Origin: Entomomonas sp964395065 | GTDB taxonomy: Bacteria; Pseudomonadota; Gammaproteobacteria; Pseudomonadales; Pseudomonadaceae | DNA: 40,859 nt | NCBI GenBank assembly: GCA_964395065.1 | Contig: CAYNAM010000007.1 | Coordinates: forward strand, 1-40,859 | Direction: 5' to 3' | Shown here: positions 1-7,636 of the stretch, one piece after another | How positions within the stretch are numbered: position 1 is the first letter of the stretch | Layout: each line of letters opens with the position of its first letter | Made by a program: the position numbers and the translations under genes | The notes under the pieces: generated by a model | Database searches by the model: none | Seen by the model: the letters and a program-made list of their open reading frames with translations, nothing else | What the model was told of the DNA's origin: nothing

Positions 1-1032
1 TTTTATTGGGCATGGTGGTTAGCTTGGTCTCCTTTTGTTGGTTCATTTATTGCTAGAATTTCAAGAGGCCGTACCATTAGAGAGTTTATTGCTGGAGCTA
101 TGTTGGTTCCTGCTGCTTTTACACTGATCTGGATGACAGTTTTTGGTGATACGGCACTACACTTTGTTTTATACGATAATTACCAAGCATTAGCTGATAC
201 TGTAAATAGTAATTATTCAATGGGCTTGTATACGTTTTTAGAGCATTTCCCACTATCTTCTTTTGTCTGCTTCATTGCTGTATTAATGGTATTTTTATTT
301 TTTGTAACATCAGCAGATAGCGCTTCGATGGTGATCGATATGTTTGCCTCCAATGGTAAAACAGATACTCCAGTATGGCAGAGTTTATTTTGGGTTGTTG
401 TTATTACGGTAGTTACTATTGCCTTGATGTACAGTAATGGTTTACAAGCGTTACAAACGGCAAGTATTTTGAGTGCCTTGCCTTTTGCTGTTGCTTTGCT
501 TGTTGCTATGTGGGGATTAGTAAAAGCCCTTTTTTTAGATGCAACGAAAAAAGAGTTAAGGAAACAGTCTTTAAATATTTCTCGCCCCGCTCCACGTTCA
601 ACAGGCGGTTGGCAGCGTAGGCTTCGTAATTTAACGATGTTTACACGTCGCTCTCATGTGATACGGTTTATTGATGAGGTTGTAAGGCCTGCCTTAGAAG
701 AGGTTTCTGAGGAACTTAATAAACAAGGCTCTACGGCTAACGTTTTATACGATGATGAGAAAAATAGAGTACGTCTCGAATTAGAGCATGAAGGAAAGGT
801 ATATTTTGCCTATGAAGTACGGCCGCGCCATTATTTATTACCTGATATTATCTCTCGTATCTCTTCTGAAGAGGAAGACACACAAGAGAACCGTAGTTAT
901 TTTCGAGCCGATGTGCATCTTTTAGAAGGTGGGCAAGACTATGATATCATGGGATGGAGTAAAGAAGATGTAATTGGTGATATATTGGATCAGTATGAAA
1001 CTTATTTACATTTTATACATATTACCAATTAG
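1..1032 (+). CDS. betT: BCCT-family choline/glycine betaine transporter, 3' part (BetT-like)
   Basis: Partial gene: the reading frame is open from base 1, so the start lies outside the window and 343 residues are visible. The first codons give the tryptophan-rich FYWAWWLAWSPF segment and the ISRGRTIREF stretch that are hallmarks of the betaine/choline/carnitine transporter (BCCT) family. About four hydrophobic segments follow up to roughly residue 180. A hydrophilic C-terminal tail of about 160 residues comes next. Such a long cytoplasmic tail is typical of BetT-type choline carriers rather than short BCCT proteins, and in that family it is linked to osmotic control. Membrane uptake of choline or betaine for osmoprotection or as a carbon source is the likely role. 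No bet or cod genes follow, so the exact substrate is inferred. Confidence 0.82.
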   Translation, partial: FYWAWWLAWSPFVGSFIARISRGRTIREFIAGAMLVPAAFTLIWMTVFGDTALHFVLYDNYQALADTVNSNYSMGLYTFLEHFPLSSFVCFIAVLMVFLFFVTSADSASMVIDMFASNGKTDTPVWQSLFWVVVITVVTIALMYSNGLQALQTASILSALPFAVALLVAMWGLVKALFLDATKKELRKQSLNISRPAPRSTGGWQRRLRNLTMFTRRSHVIRFIDEVVRPALEEVSEELNKQGSTANVLYDDEKNRVRLELEHEGKVYFAYEVRPRHYLLPDIISRISSEEEDTQENRSYFRADVHLLEGGQDYDIMGWSKEDVIGDILDQYETYLHFIHITN

Positions 1033-1092
1033 TCTTATGATTTTGTTTTGATTGTTTATGTTAGGTTGGTTAAGTACCAACCTAACATACTG

Positions 1093-1317
1093 CTAGAAAT
1101 ATAAGTTATTTACCTTTAAACCTAGCTCTATAGCTATTTGGTGAGATGAACCTCTCAATCCTTTTAGTTGGCCATTTAATACTTGGTAAACCTTGTTGAC
1201 TGAGTAGCCATTGGATTTTGCCCAGTCTGATATTGGAATCCCTGATTGTTTGAAAAACTGCTTAACCTGATCGGGAGTATAAGGGTGTTTAAGTGGTATG
1301 GGATAAGGTGTATTCAT
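1093..1317 (-). CDS. Small phage-type DNA-binding protein, BcepMu gp16-like
   Basis: A 74-residue protein with the pattern of the BcepMu gp16 family: an N-terminal TPDQVKQFFKQSGIPISDWA stretch, then a helix-turn-helix-like SVNKVYQVLNGQLKGLRG, then SHQIAIELGLK. The family occurs in Mu-like phages and related elements and is thought to bind DNA. The start ATG follows a strong AGGAAGGA ribosome-binding site. The gene diverges from the XRE regulator at 1608, and the 290-bp region between them carries repeats. No other phage genes are visible, so it may be a remnant or a domesticated regulator. The family assignment rests on remembered sequence pattern. Confidence 0.72.
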   Translation of the reverse strand: MNTPYPIPLKHPYTPDQVKQFFKQSGIPISDWAKSNGYSVNKVYQVLNGQLKGLRGSSHQIAIELGLKVNNLYF

Positions 1318-1344
1318 AAATCCTTCCTATGATTCTAATTAAGT

Positions 1345-1427
1345 GTAATTAATTACGGAATACATGTGTATTACCCATTATCTATAACAAGTGATGTATA
1401 TGTCAAATAAAAAGTGATATATATGTC
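1345..1427. promoter_or_regulatory. Candidate operator region between divergent regulators
   Basis: This AT-rich segment sits between the two divergent DNA-binding-protein genes. It contains a perfect 12-bp palindrome GTAATTAATTAC (1345-1356), an inverted repeat AATACA-TG-TGTATT (1359-1372), and a 14-bp direct repeat with one mismatch: GTGATGTATATGTC (1391-1404) and GTGATATATATGTC (1414-1427), offset by 23 bp. Paired sites about two helical turns apart between divergent regulator genes are typical of repressor operators. Which protein binds is inference. Confidence 0.45.
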
Positions 1428-1607
1428 TCCTTTGTGGGTTTTTAAAAAGGATTGCCTATTAGAAAGTATCGATTATTCAAGTGGTTAATATATGTTTTTG
1501 GGCTTAGGAGTGGACGTCTATATTTTTTGCTGTTAATTTGTATTTTAATTCGATTTAATTATGATTATTATATGCAAAACGGAATTAATAAATAACGAGA
1601 GCCTATC

Positions 1608-2018
1608 ATGACAGAAAATGCTTTAGCCGAACGATTAAAGGAAGAACGCAAACGTTTAGATATGAGTCAAAAAGAAATAGCCCAGAAAGTTTCTGTCAAT
1701 CGGGAGACATGGAGTCGTTATGAAACAGCAAAAATGCTTCCCAGTACTGTTGTTTTATTAAATGCTATGGAGCTTGGGTTGGATGTGGCCTATGTTATAA
1801 CAGGTAAGAAAACTGAAGTATCCTATACCAAAAAAGAAATCAAGTCATTGGCATTAAAGGCTTCAGAAGAGGTGGCTACCTATAATAGTTTGCCTGATAT
1901 GAAATTAACTGCTAGAGAAAAAGCATTGGTTACGTATTATCGAGAAGTCAATCAAGAGGGCAAAAAAACAATTGATGATATTGCAAAATTATTGGCGATG
2001 CAGCAAGTAAAATCATAA
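1608..2018 (+). CDS. XRE-family helix-turn-helix regulator (phage repressor-like)
   Basis: A 136-residue protein. Residues about 6-62 form a Cro/CI-type HTH (LAERLKEERKRLDMSQKEIA, then VNRETWSRYETAKMLPS). The C-terminal half has TAREKALVTYYREVNQEGKK, a segment common in short phage-type XRE repressors that lack a peptidase domain. Upstream, ACGAGAG gives a modest ribosome-binding site before the ATG. It diverges from the gp16-like gene, an arrangement resembling a lysogeny switch. It probably controls its own and the divergent promoter through the repeats at 1345-1427. There is no sign of an adjacent toxin or methylase, and the target is unknown. Confidence 0.8.
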   Translation: MTENALAERLKEERKRLDMSQKEIAQKVSVNRETWSRYETAKMLPSTVVLLNAMELGLDVAYVITGKKTEVSYTKKEIKSLALKASEEVATYNSLPDMKLTAREKALVTYYREVNQEGKKTIDDIAKLLAMQQVKS

Positions 2019-2091
2019 AATATAAACGTTTATTGATGCACAAATTTAGTTTATTCTTTATTACTAAAATAATTGTTATTAATAATTAAAC

Positions 2092-2121
2092 TTCAATCGT
2101 GTAGGGTCTCCCTGTTATACT
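2092..2121 (+). promoter_or_regulatory. Candidate sigma-70 promoter for glyQ
   Basis: A -35-like TTCAAT at 2092-2097 and a -10-like TATACT at 2116-2121 are 18 bp apart and lie about 75 bp upstream of the glyQ GTG start. The gene upstream ends at 2018, so glyQ needs its own promoter in this gap. I saw no T-box or glycine riboswitch here. Judged by eye only. Confidence 0.4.
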
Positions 2122-2194
2122 GGGTAACTTTCATTTTAAACATATTTCACTTACTTGTTTTCAAGTAAATTGATTCTAGTTATAGGTAACTCAA

Positions 2195-3142
2195 GTGACG
2201 ACAAAGGTATCGACTGTTCGTACATTTCAGGATTTAATTTTAGCGCTACAACAATATTGGGCAGAGCAGGGTTGCGTAGTTCTACAACCTTATGATATGG
2301 AGGTGGGTGCCGGTACCTTTCATACCGCAACTTTTCTTCGGGCAATAGGTCCTGAAACTTGGAATGCGGCGTATGTCCAACCATCAAGAAGACCAACGGA
2401 TGGGCGTTATGGTGAGAATCCCAATAGATTACAGCACTATTACCAATTTCAAGTAGTTCTTAAACCTAACCCTGACAATTTGCAAGAGCTGTATTTAGGA
2501 TCTTTAAAGCACATCGGACTTGACCCACTTATTCATGATATCCGTTTTGTCGAAGATAATTGGGAGTCTCCAACATTAGGTGCTTGGGGACTTGGTTGGG
2601 AGGTTTGGTTGAATGGCATGGAAGTCACACAGTTTACCTACTTTCAACAGGTGGGCGGAATAGAGTGTTACCCTGTAACAGGTGAAATAACCTATGGTTT
2701 AGAGCGTTTGGCAATGTATCTACAAGGCGTGGATTCTGTCTATGATTTAGTTTGGGCTGATGGCCAGTTTGGTAAAGTCAGCTATGGTGATGTATTCCAC
2801 CAAAACGAAGTGGAGCAGTCTACTTACAATTTTGAATACGCTAATGTTGATAAACTATTTGAGTTATTTGACTTTTATGAAAGTGAAGCTAACCGGCTCA
2901 TTGAGTTAAAGTTGCCGTTACCCACTTATGAAATGGTACTAAAAGCCTCCCATACCTTTAATTTATTAGATGCTCGTCGAGCAATTTCAGTGACTGAACG
3001 TCAGCGCTATATTCTGCGTGTTAGAACCTTGGCACGTGCAGTTGCACAAAGTTATTTTGAAGCGCGAGCACGTTTAGGCTTCCCGATGGCAGAAGAGGGG
3101 TTACGTAACGAAGTATTAGCTAAAATATCGGAGACAGAATGA
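2195..3142 (+). CDS. glyQ: Glycine--tRNA ligase alpha subunit
   Basis: 315 residues, full family length. It is the alpha subunit of the bacterial alpha2beta2 glycyl-tRNA synthetase and holds the class II catalytic core that makes glycyl-adenylate and charges tRNA-Gly in the cytoplasm. The near-invariant opening FQDLILALQQYW and the later TFHTATFLRAIGPE, RYGENPNRLQHYYQFQ and NGMEVTQFTYFQQVGG stretches identify it clearly and match Pseudomonas GlyQ closely. The start is GTG, giving MTTKVSTVRTF. No stronger start fits the conserved N-terminus, and the ribosome-binding site (TAGGTAA) is weak. Its stop overlaps the glyS start by 4 bp, so the two subunits are translationally coupled. Confidence 0.98.
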   Translation: MTTKVSTVRTFQDLILALQQYWAEQGCVVLQPYDMEVGAGTFHTATFLRAIGPETWNAAYVQPSRRPTDGRYGENPNRLQHYYQFQVVLKPNPDNLQELYLGSLKHIGLDPLIHDIRFVEDNWESPTLGAWGLGWEVWLNGMEVTQFTYFQQVGGIECYPVTGEITYGLERLAMYLQGVDSVYDLVWADGQFGKVSYGDVFHQNEVEQSTYNFEYANVDKLFELFDFYESEANRLIELKLPLPTYEMVLKASHTFNLLDARRAISVTERQRYILRVRTLARAVAQSYFEARARLGFPMAEEGLRNEVLAKISETE

Positions 3143-5199
3143 TGAGTACTAAAGATTTTTTAGTGGAACTAGGTACTGAAGAGCTGCCACCTAAAGCATT
3201 AAAAACGCTATCAGAAGCATTTCAAATAGGTATTGAGAAAGGTTTAAAAGAGGCGGGACTTAATTATAAATGTATCCGATCTTATGCGGCACCTCGACGT
3301 CTGGCTGTATTAGTTTCTGACTTGGAAGAGAATCAAGCAGATCGTACGCAAACTATTGATGGCCCCCCAGTACAAGCAGCATTCGGTGCTGATGGACAAC
3401 CAACCCAAGCGGCATTAGGGTTTGCACGTAAATGTGGTGTTGATTTATCAGAAATCGACCAATCAGGCCCCAAATTGCGCTTTGTACAAACCATAAAGGG
3501 GCAAGCAACTGTCAGTTTACTTCCTAATATTGTCAGTTGTTCTTTAGATAACTTACCCATTCCTAAAAGAATGCGTTGGGCCGCCCGACGAGAAGAGTTC
3601 GTCAGACCAACACAGTGGTTGGTGATGTTGTTTGGTGATGATGTAGTTGATTGTGAAATATTGACGCAAAGGGCTGGTCGTGAATCAAGAGGACATCGTT
3701 TCCATAACCCTGCGCCTGTTTATATTTCCTCACCTGCAAACTATACAGAAGATTTACGTAGTGCTCATGTGCTAGTCGATTTTGCAGAGCGTAGGCAGTT
3801 TATTGCTACTAAAGTAGCCGAGTTAGCCAAGCAAAATCAAGGTAAGGCAATTGTTCCTGAGGACTTGCTTAATGAAGTAACTGCATTGGTTGAATGGCCT
3901 GTACCACTAGTTTGTCGATTTGAAGAGCGTTTTCTCCAAGTCCCTCAAGAAGCGCTTATTTCAACGATGCAAGATAATCAGAAATATTTTTGCTTGTTAG
4001 ATGAGGCGGGTAAACTTTTACCTTTGTTTATAACGGTTGCTAATATCGATAGTAAAGACCCTGCCCAAATTGTTGCAGGCAATGAGAAGGTCGTGCGTCC
4101 ACGTTTAACAGATGCTGAGTTTTTCTTTAAACCAGATTTAAAGCAACCTTTGGAAGCGTTCAATGAGCGCTTAAAAAATGTTGTATTTCAGGCCAAATTA
4201 GGCAGTGTTTACGATAAAGCCACTCGTGTTAGCCAATTGGCTGCTATTGTAGCTCAGGAAATAGGTGCTGATACTAAACAAGCAGCTCGTGCAGGTATTT
4301 TATCTAAAGCAGACCTTGCTACAGAGATGGTCAGTGAGTTTCCAGAGATGCAAGGTGTTGCAGGGTATTATTATGCATTGGCGGGCGGCGAAGCAAATGA
4401 TGTTGCATTGGCGTTGAATGAGCAATATATGCCGCGGAATATGGGAGGGATGCTTCCCTCGACATTAGTTGGTGCAAGCGTTGCCATTGCAGATAAATTA
4501 GATACTCTCGTGGGAATCTTTGGTATTGGCATGTTGCCAACGGGAAGTAAGGACCCTTATGCACTACGTCGAGCTGCATTAGGTATCCTTCGTATTCTTA
4601 TCGAAAAACGCTTAGAGCTTAACTTGTGTGAATTAGTTGATAAAGCGATAGCACTTTATGGTGAGCGGGTAGAAAATAAAGCATTAAACACTCAAGTTTT
4701 AGATTTTATTTTTGATAGGTTACGTGCTCGGTATGAAGATGAAGGCATTAGTATCACCACATATCAAGCAGTCCGTGCTTTAAAACCTGTTTCACCGCTT
4801 GATTTTGATCAGCGTGTACAAGCAGTTGAGCTTTTCCGTGGTTTACCCGAAGCAGCGCCTTTATCGTTTGCTAATAAGCGTGTACAAAGTATTTTAGAAA
4901 AGGCGACAGCACAAGATGTTGCATCATCCGTTGATATTTCATTATTACAAGAGAAAGAAGAAATAGCGTTAGCTGAAGCGGTTAAACAGTTAGAAAGTAA
5001 AGTTTCTCAATTAAGTAAACAACGTCATTATCAAGAGGCGCTCAATGAACTGTCAACATTACAAGTTCTTTTAGATGCTTTCTTTGATAAGGTATTTGTT
5101 AATGCTGAAGACTTACGTGTTCGAGCTAATCGTTATGCGTTACTTGCGCAGATTCGCCAATTATTTTTGGGTATTGCTGATATATCGTTACTTGATTAA
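3139..5199 (+). CDS. glyS: Glycine--tRNA ligase beta subunit
   Basis: 686 residues, the usual length. It is the beta subunit that partners GlyQ and contributes tRNA binding, including the anticodon-binding DALR-like domain near the C-terminus (about residues 580-680). The N-terminus reads FLVELGTEELPPKAL, a family signature. The middle contains the HD-like region (LSKADLATEMVSEFPEMQG) and the conserved LPTGSKDPYALRRAALGILR. The ATGATG start overlaps the end of glyQ, and either ATG could be used. The stop TAA shares one base with the gmhB ATG (TAATG), so glyQ-glyS-gmhB form one translationally coupled unit. Confidence 0.98.
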   Translation: MMSTKDFLVELGTEELPPKALKTLSEAFQIGIEKGLKEAGLNYKCIRSYAAPRRLAVLVSDLEENQADRTQTIDGPPVQAAFGADGQPTQAALGFARKCGVDLSEIDQSGPKLRFVQTIKGQATVSLLPNIVSCSLDNLPIPKRMRWAARREEFVRPTQWLVMLFGDDVVDCEILTQRAGRESRGHRFHNPAPVYISSPANYTEDLRSAHVLVDFAERRQFIATKVAELAKQNQGKAIVPEDLLNEVTALVEWPVPLVCRFEERFLQVPQEALISTMQDNQKYFCLLDEAGKLLPLFITVANIDSKDPAQIVAGNEKVVRPRLTDAEFFFKPDLKQPLEAFNERLKNVVFQAKLGSVYDKATRVSQLAAIVAQEIGADTKQAARAGILSKADLATEMVSEFPEMQGVAGYYYALAGGEANDVALALNEQYMPRNMGGMLPSTLVGASVAIADKLDTLVGIFGIGMLPTGSKDPYALRRAALGILRILIEKRLELNLCELVDKAIALYGERVENKALNTQVLDFIFDRLRARYEDEGISITTYQAVRALKPVSPLDFDQRVQAVELFRGLPEAAPLSFANKRVQSILEKATAQDVASSVDISLLQEKEEIALAEAVKQLESKVSQLSKQRHYQEALNELSTLQVLLDAFFDKVFVNAEDLRVRANRYALLAQIRQLFLGIADISLLD

Positions 5200-5732
5200 T
5201 GAAGTTAATTATTTTAGATCGTGATGGAGTTATTAATCATGACTCCGATGATTATATTAAATCAGTTGATGAGTGGGTGCCAATTGAAGGCTCGATTGAA
5301 GCGATTGCTAGACTAAATAAAGCTGGTTGGGCTGTTGCTGTTGCGACTAATCAATCAGGTATTGCACGTGGTTATTATGACCTTAATACGTTACATGCAA
5401 TGCATGATAAGCTAAGGCAGTTGGTAGCAAATGCGGGGGGGGAGATAGGCTTGATTGCTTATTGTCCTCATGGCCCAGATGATGGTTGTGATTGTCGAAA
5501 GCCAAATACGGGGTTGCTCAAGCAAATAGCGGATTATTATCAAGTTTCACTCACAGGTAAATGGTTTGTTGGGGACAGTGCAACAGATTTGGCTTTAGCT
5601 GAGCGTATGGCCTGTCAGCCCGTGCTTGTTAAAACGGGTAAAGGGCTACGGACCTTAAGTAAAGGCGTTAACCCTAACGTGCTTATTTTCGAAGACTTGG
5701 CTGCTGTTACTGATTATTTACTCTTGCAGTGA
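5199..5732 (+). CDS. gmhB: D-glycero-beta-D-manno-heptose-1,7-bisphosphate 7-phosphatase
   Basis: 177 residues, HAD superfamily. It removes the 7-phosphate from heptose bisphosphate on the route to ADP-heptose for the lipopolysaccharide inner core. The DxD motif is D7-R8-D9 (ILDRDGVINHD). The TNQSGIARG motif II region, the zinc-binding C89/H91/C97/C99 cluster (CPHGPDDGCDC) and the late GDSATDLALA motif are all present. These mark GmhB rather than a histidinol-phosphatase-only relative. The start overlaps the glyS stop as TAATG, implying reinitiation. The pairing with glyS and the following acyltransferase is also found in Pseudomonas. Confidence 0.95.
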   Translation: MKLIILDRDGVINHDSDDYIKSVDEWVPIEGSIEAIARLNKAGWAVAVATNQSGIARGYYDLNTLHAMHDKLRQLVANAGGEIGLIAYCPHGPDDGCDCRKPNTGLLKQIADYYQVSLTGKWFVGDSATDLALAERMACQPVLVKTGKGLRTLSKGVNPNVLIFEDLAAVTDYLLLQ

Positions 5733-5771
5733 TGTTGTTTATTCACTTTAATTTATGAGTAGGCCACTAGA

Positions 5772-6560
5772 ATGAAGAAAAAATTATCATTTTTGCAAGC
5801 TTTACGTACTTTGTTGTTTTATCTGCTTTTATCATGCAGTGTTTTAATATGGGGCATTGTATGTTTAGTCGTATTTTTATTCATACCCTATGTGTGGTTA
5901 ATGAAAGGTTTTATACAGCCGTGGTGCCGATTTGTTGTAGGTTTGGCTAGTGTCGTGGTTGGCATTAAATACAACATCACAGGTTTAGAGAATCTACCTA
6001 AAAATGCTTGTGTTATTGTTTCAAAGCATCAGAGTACGTGGGAAACGATCTTTTATACAGGGCTTATTTACCCAATAAGCAATGTATTAAAAAGAGAATT
6101 ACAATTTATTCCTTTCTTTGGTTGGATGTTAGCACTAAGCAGGCAAGTGGCTATTAACCGAGGGACACCGAAAGAAGCTTTTAAGCAATTATTAGATAAA
6201 GGATCAAAACTGTTAAATGAAGGCCATTATATTGTTATTTTTCCGGAGGGAACACGTACCCTCCCTGGTCAAAATGGTCGTTTTACCCGAGGAGGAATTA
6301 CTCTTGCCGCCACAGCGGGTGTTGAAGCGATTCCTGTTGCTCATAATGCCGGTGAGTTTTGGCCTAAGCAGGGGTGGGCAAAATTTCCGGGGATGATTGA
6401 GGTTGTCTTTGGTGAACCAATTAAACCGCAAGGCAATGATGCAGAAAGTATTACACAAGCCAATAAAGCAGCAGAAGCGTGGATAGTGAAAACCATGCAA
6501 AAAATTACATCGCCTTTATTTATTGAGGAAAATAACGAAACAACATTGTCTGAACTTTAA
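5772..6560 (+). CDS. 1-acyl-sn-glycerol-3-phosphate acyltransferase (PlsC-type)
   Basis: 262 residues, lysophosphatidic acid acyltransferase family, acting at the inner membrane in phospholipid synthesis. Two N-terminal hydrophobic stretches (about residues 12-45) anchor the protein. Catalytic motif I appears as KHQSTWE, the H-x4-E variant of the common H-x4-D box that occurs in this subfamily. Motif II is around VAINRG. Motif III is FPEGTRT, followed by GRFTRGGITLAA and a PIPVAHNAGEFW-like region (here AIPVAHNAGEFW). It lies 39 bp after gmhB, matching the Pseudomonas arrangement beside gmhB, glyS and glyQ. In Pseudomonas the next gene is gyrB; here gmk follows. Confidence 0.92.
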   Translation: MKKKLSFLQALRTLLFYLLLSCSVLIWGIVCLVVFLFIPYVWLMKGFIQPWCRFVVGLASVVVGIKYNITGLENLPKNACVIVSKHQSTWETIFYTGLIYPISNVLKRELQFIPFFGWMLALSRQVAINRGTPKEAFKQLLDKGSKLLNEGHYIVIFPEGTRTLPGQNGRFTRGGITLAATAGVEAIPVAHNAGEFWPKQGWAKFPGMIEVVFGEPIKPQGNDAESITQANKAAEAWIVKTMQKITSPLFIEENNETTLSEL

Positions 6561-6627
6561 AGCTCAAGATTAATTAGTTGTAAGTCGTTATACTATTATC
6601 TAGTTATTTATTTAAGTGGGAAGAATT

Positions 6628-7242
6628 ATGCAACGTGGTACTCTTTATGTCATTTCAGCGCCTTCAGGGGCGGGAAAAACAAGTCTGGTAAAGGCGTTAT
6701 TGGATCGTCAACCAGCATTGAGTGTTGCCGTTTCTCATACAACAAGGGCGCCTCGTGTAGGTGAGCAAGAAGGTGTAAATTATTTTTTTGTGAGTAAAGA
6801 AAAGTTTGTTGAAATGTTAGATCAGAAAGCTTTTCTTGAATACGCGACAGTGTTTAATAACTATTATGGAACGGCTTCTTTTTGGGTGGAGGAGTCCCTT
6901 AATAAAGGACAAGACCTTATTCTTGAGATTGACTGGCAGGGTGCGCAGCAGGTTAGAGAGATAATTCCTGATGCTAAACTTATCTTCATTTTACCGCCCT
7001 CACGAGATGTTCTCAAACAACGGTTAGTTCAACGCGGGCAAGATACTGAAGAAGTTATTAACCATAGAATGTCTCAAGCTATTAATGAAATCAGTCACTA
7101 TGTCGAGTTTGACTATTTGATAGTTAATGATGACTTTGAAAAAGCATTAGGTGATTTGGAATGTATTATTAGTTCTCAACGCTTAAAATGTTTGAAACAG
7201 CGCGAGAAATTGCAAAATTTATTAAAAGATCTCTTGTCATGA
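6628..7242 (+). CDS. gmk: Guanylate kinase
   Basis: 204 residues. It phosphorylates GMP to GDP with ATP in the cytoplasm. The P-loop SAPSGAGKTSLV is near residue 9. Conserved GMP-binding pieces include SHTTRAPRVGEQEGVNYFFV and the EIDWQGAQQVR region. A GTG at 6616 would add four residues, but GGAAG at 6619-6623 sits at the right distance from the ATG at 6628, so I use that start. A TATACT box at 6589-6594 may be the -10 of its own promoter. rpoZ follows 73 bp later and then spoT, as in many gammaproteobacteria. Confidence 0.97.
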   Translation: MQRGTLYVISAPSGAGKTSLVKALLDRQPALSVAVSHTTRAPRVGEQEGVNYFFVSKEKFVEMLDQKAFLEYATVFNNYYGTASFWVEESLNKGQDLILEIDWQGAQQVREIIPDAKLIFILPPSRDVLKQRLVQRGQDTEEVINHRMSQAINEISHYVEFDYLIVNDDFEKALGDLECIISSQRLKCLKQREKLQNLLKDLLS

Positions 7243-7315
7243 GTGCAAGATACTTTTAAACTGAGCTGTTCAAACGAATATTTTTGAATGCATTTAGATA
7301 AATTGGGGGAATATA

Positions 7316-7585
7316 ATGGCTCGTATTACTGTAGAAGATTGTCTAGAACATGTAGATAATCGCTTTGAGTTAGTGATGTTAGCGGGTAAACGTGCGAGAC
7401 AACTAGCTACTGGTGGTCGTGAACCACTTGTGGCGTGGGAAAATGATAAACCTACAGTTGTTGCTTTACGGGAAATTGCCGATGGCCTATTAACAAAAGA
7501 GTTTGTTGAGCAAGAGTCTATTGTACACGAAGAGCCTTTATTTATGGCGTTTGAAGAAGGACAAATGGATAGCTTTAAAGGCTAA
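7316..7585 (+). CDS. rpoZ: DNA-directed RNA polymerase omega subunit
   Basis: 89 residues, the normal size for omega. The conserved N-terminus MARITVEDCLEHVDNRFELV and the following LAGKRARQLATGG are diagnostic. Omega helps assemble the beta' subunit and forms part of ppGpp binding site 1 on RNA polymerase in E. coli. A GGGGG stretch upstream of the ATG gives a good ribosome-binding site. It sits between gmk and spoT, so the producer/hydrolase of ppGpp and a subunit that helps sense it are neighbours. Likely co-transcribed with spoT, which starts 51 bp downstream. Confidence 0.97.
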   Translation: MARITVEDCLEHVDNRFELVMLAGKRARQLATGGREPLVAWENDKPTVVALREIADGLLTKEFVEQESIVHEEPLFMAFEEGQMDSFKG

Positions 7586-7636
7586 ATATTTTGGTTGCTC
7601 ACTATGTAAACTTGATTTAGTAATAGGAAGGGGTTG

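Noticed and set aside
1093..2018. Toxin-antitoxin pair
   Set aside because: Both products look like DNA-binding proteins and are divergent, not an operon; no toxin fold is recognisable.
2019..2194. Glycine riboswitch or T-box before glyQ
   Set aside because: The 176-bp gap is AT-rich, has no matching conserved motifs and T-boxes are not expected in gammaproteobacteria.
2151..2396. Minus-strand open frame across the glyQ start
   Set aside because: It lies mostly opposite the strongly conserved glyQ coding region and has no recognisable family pattern.
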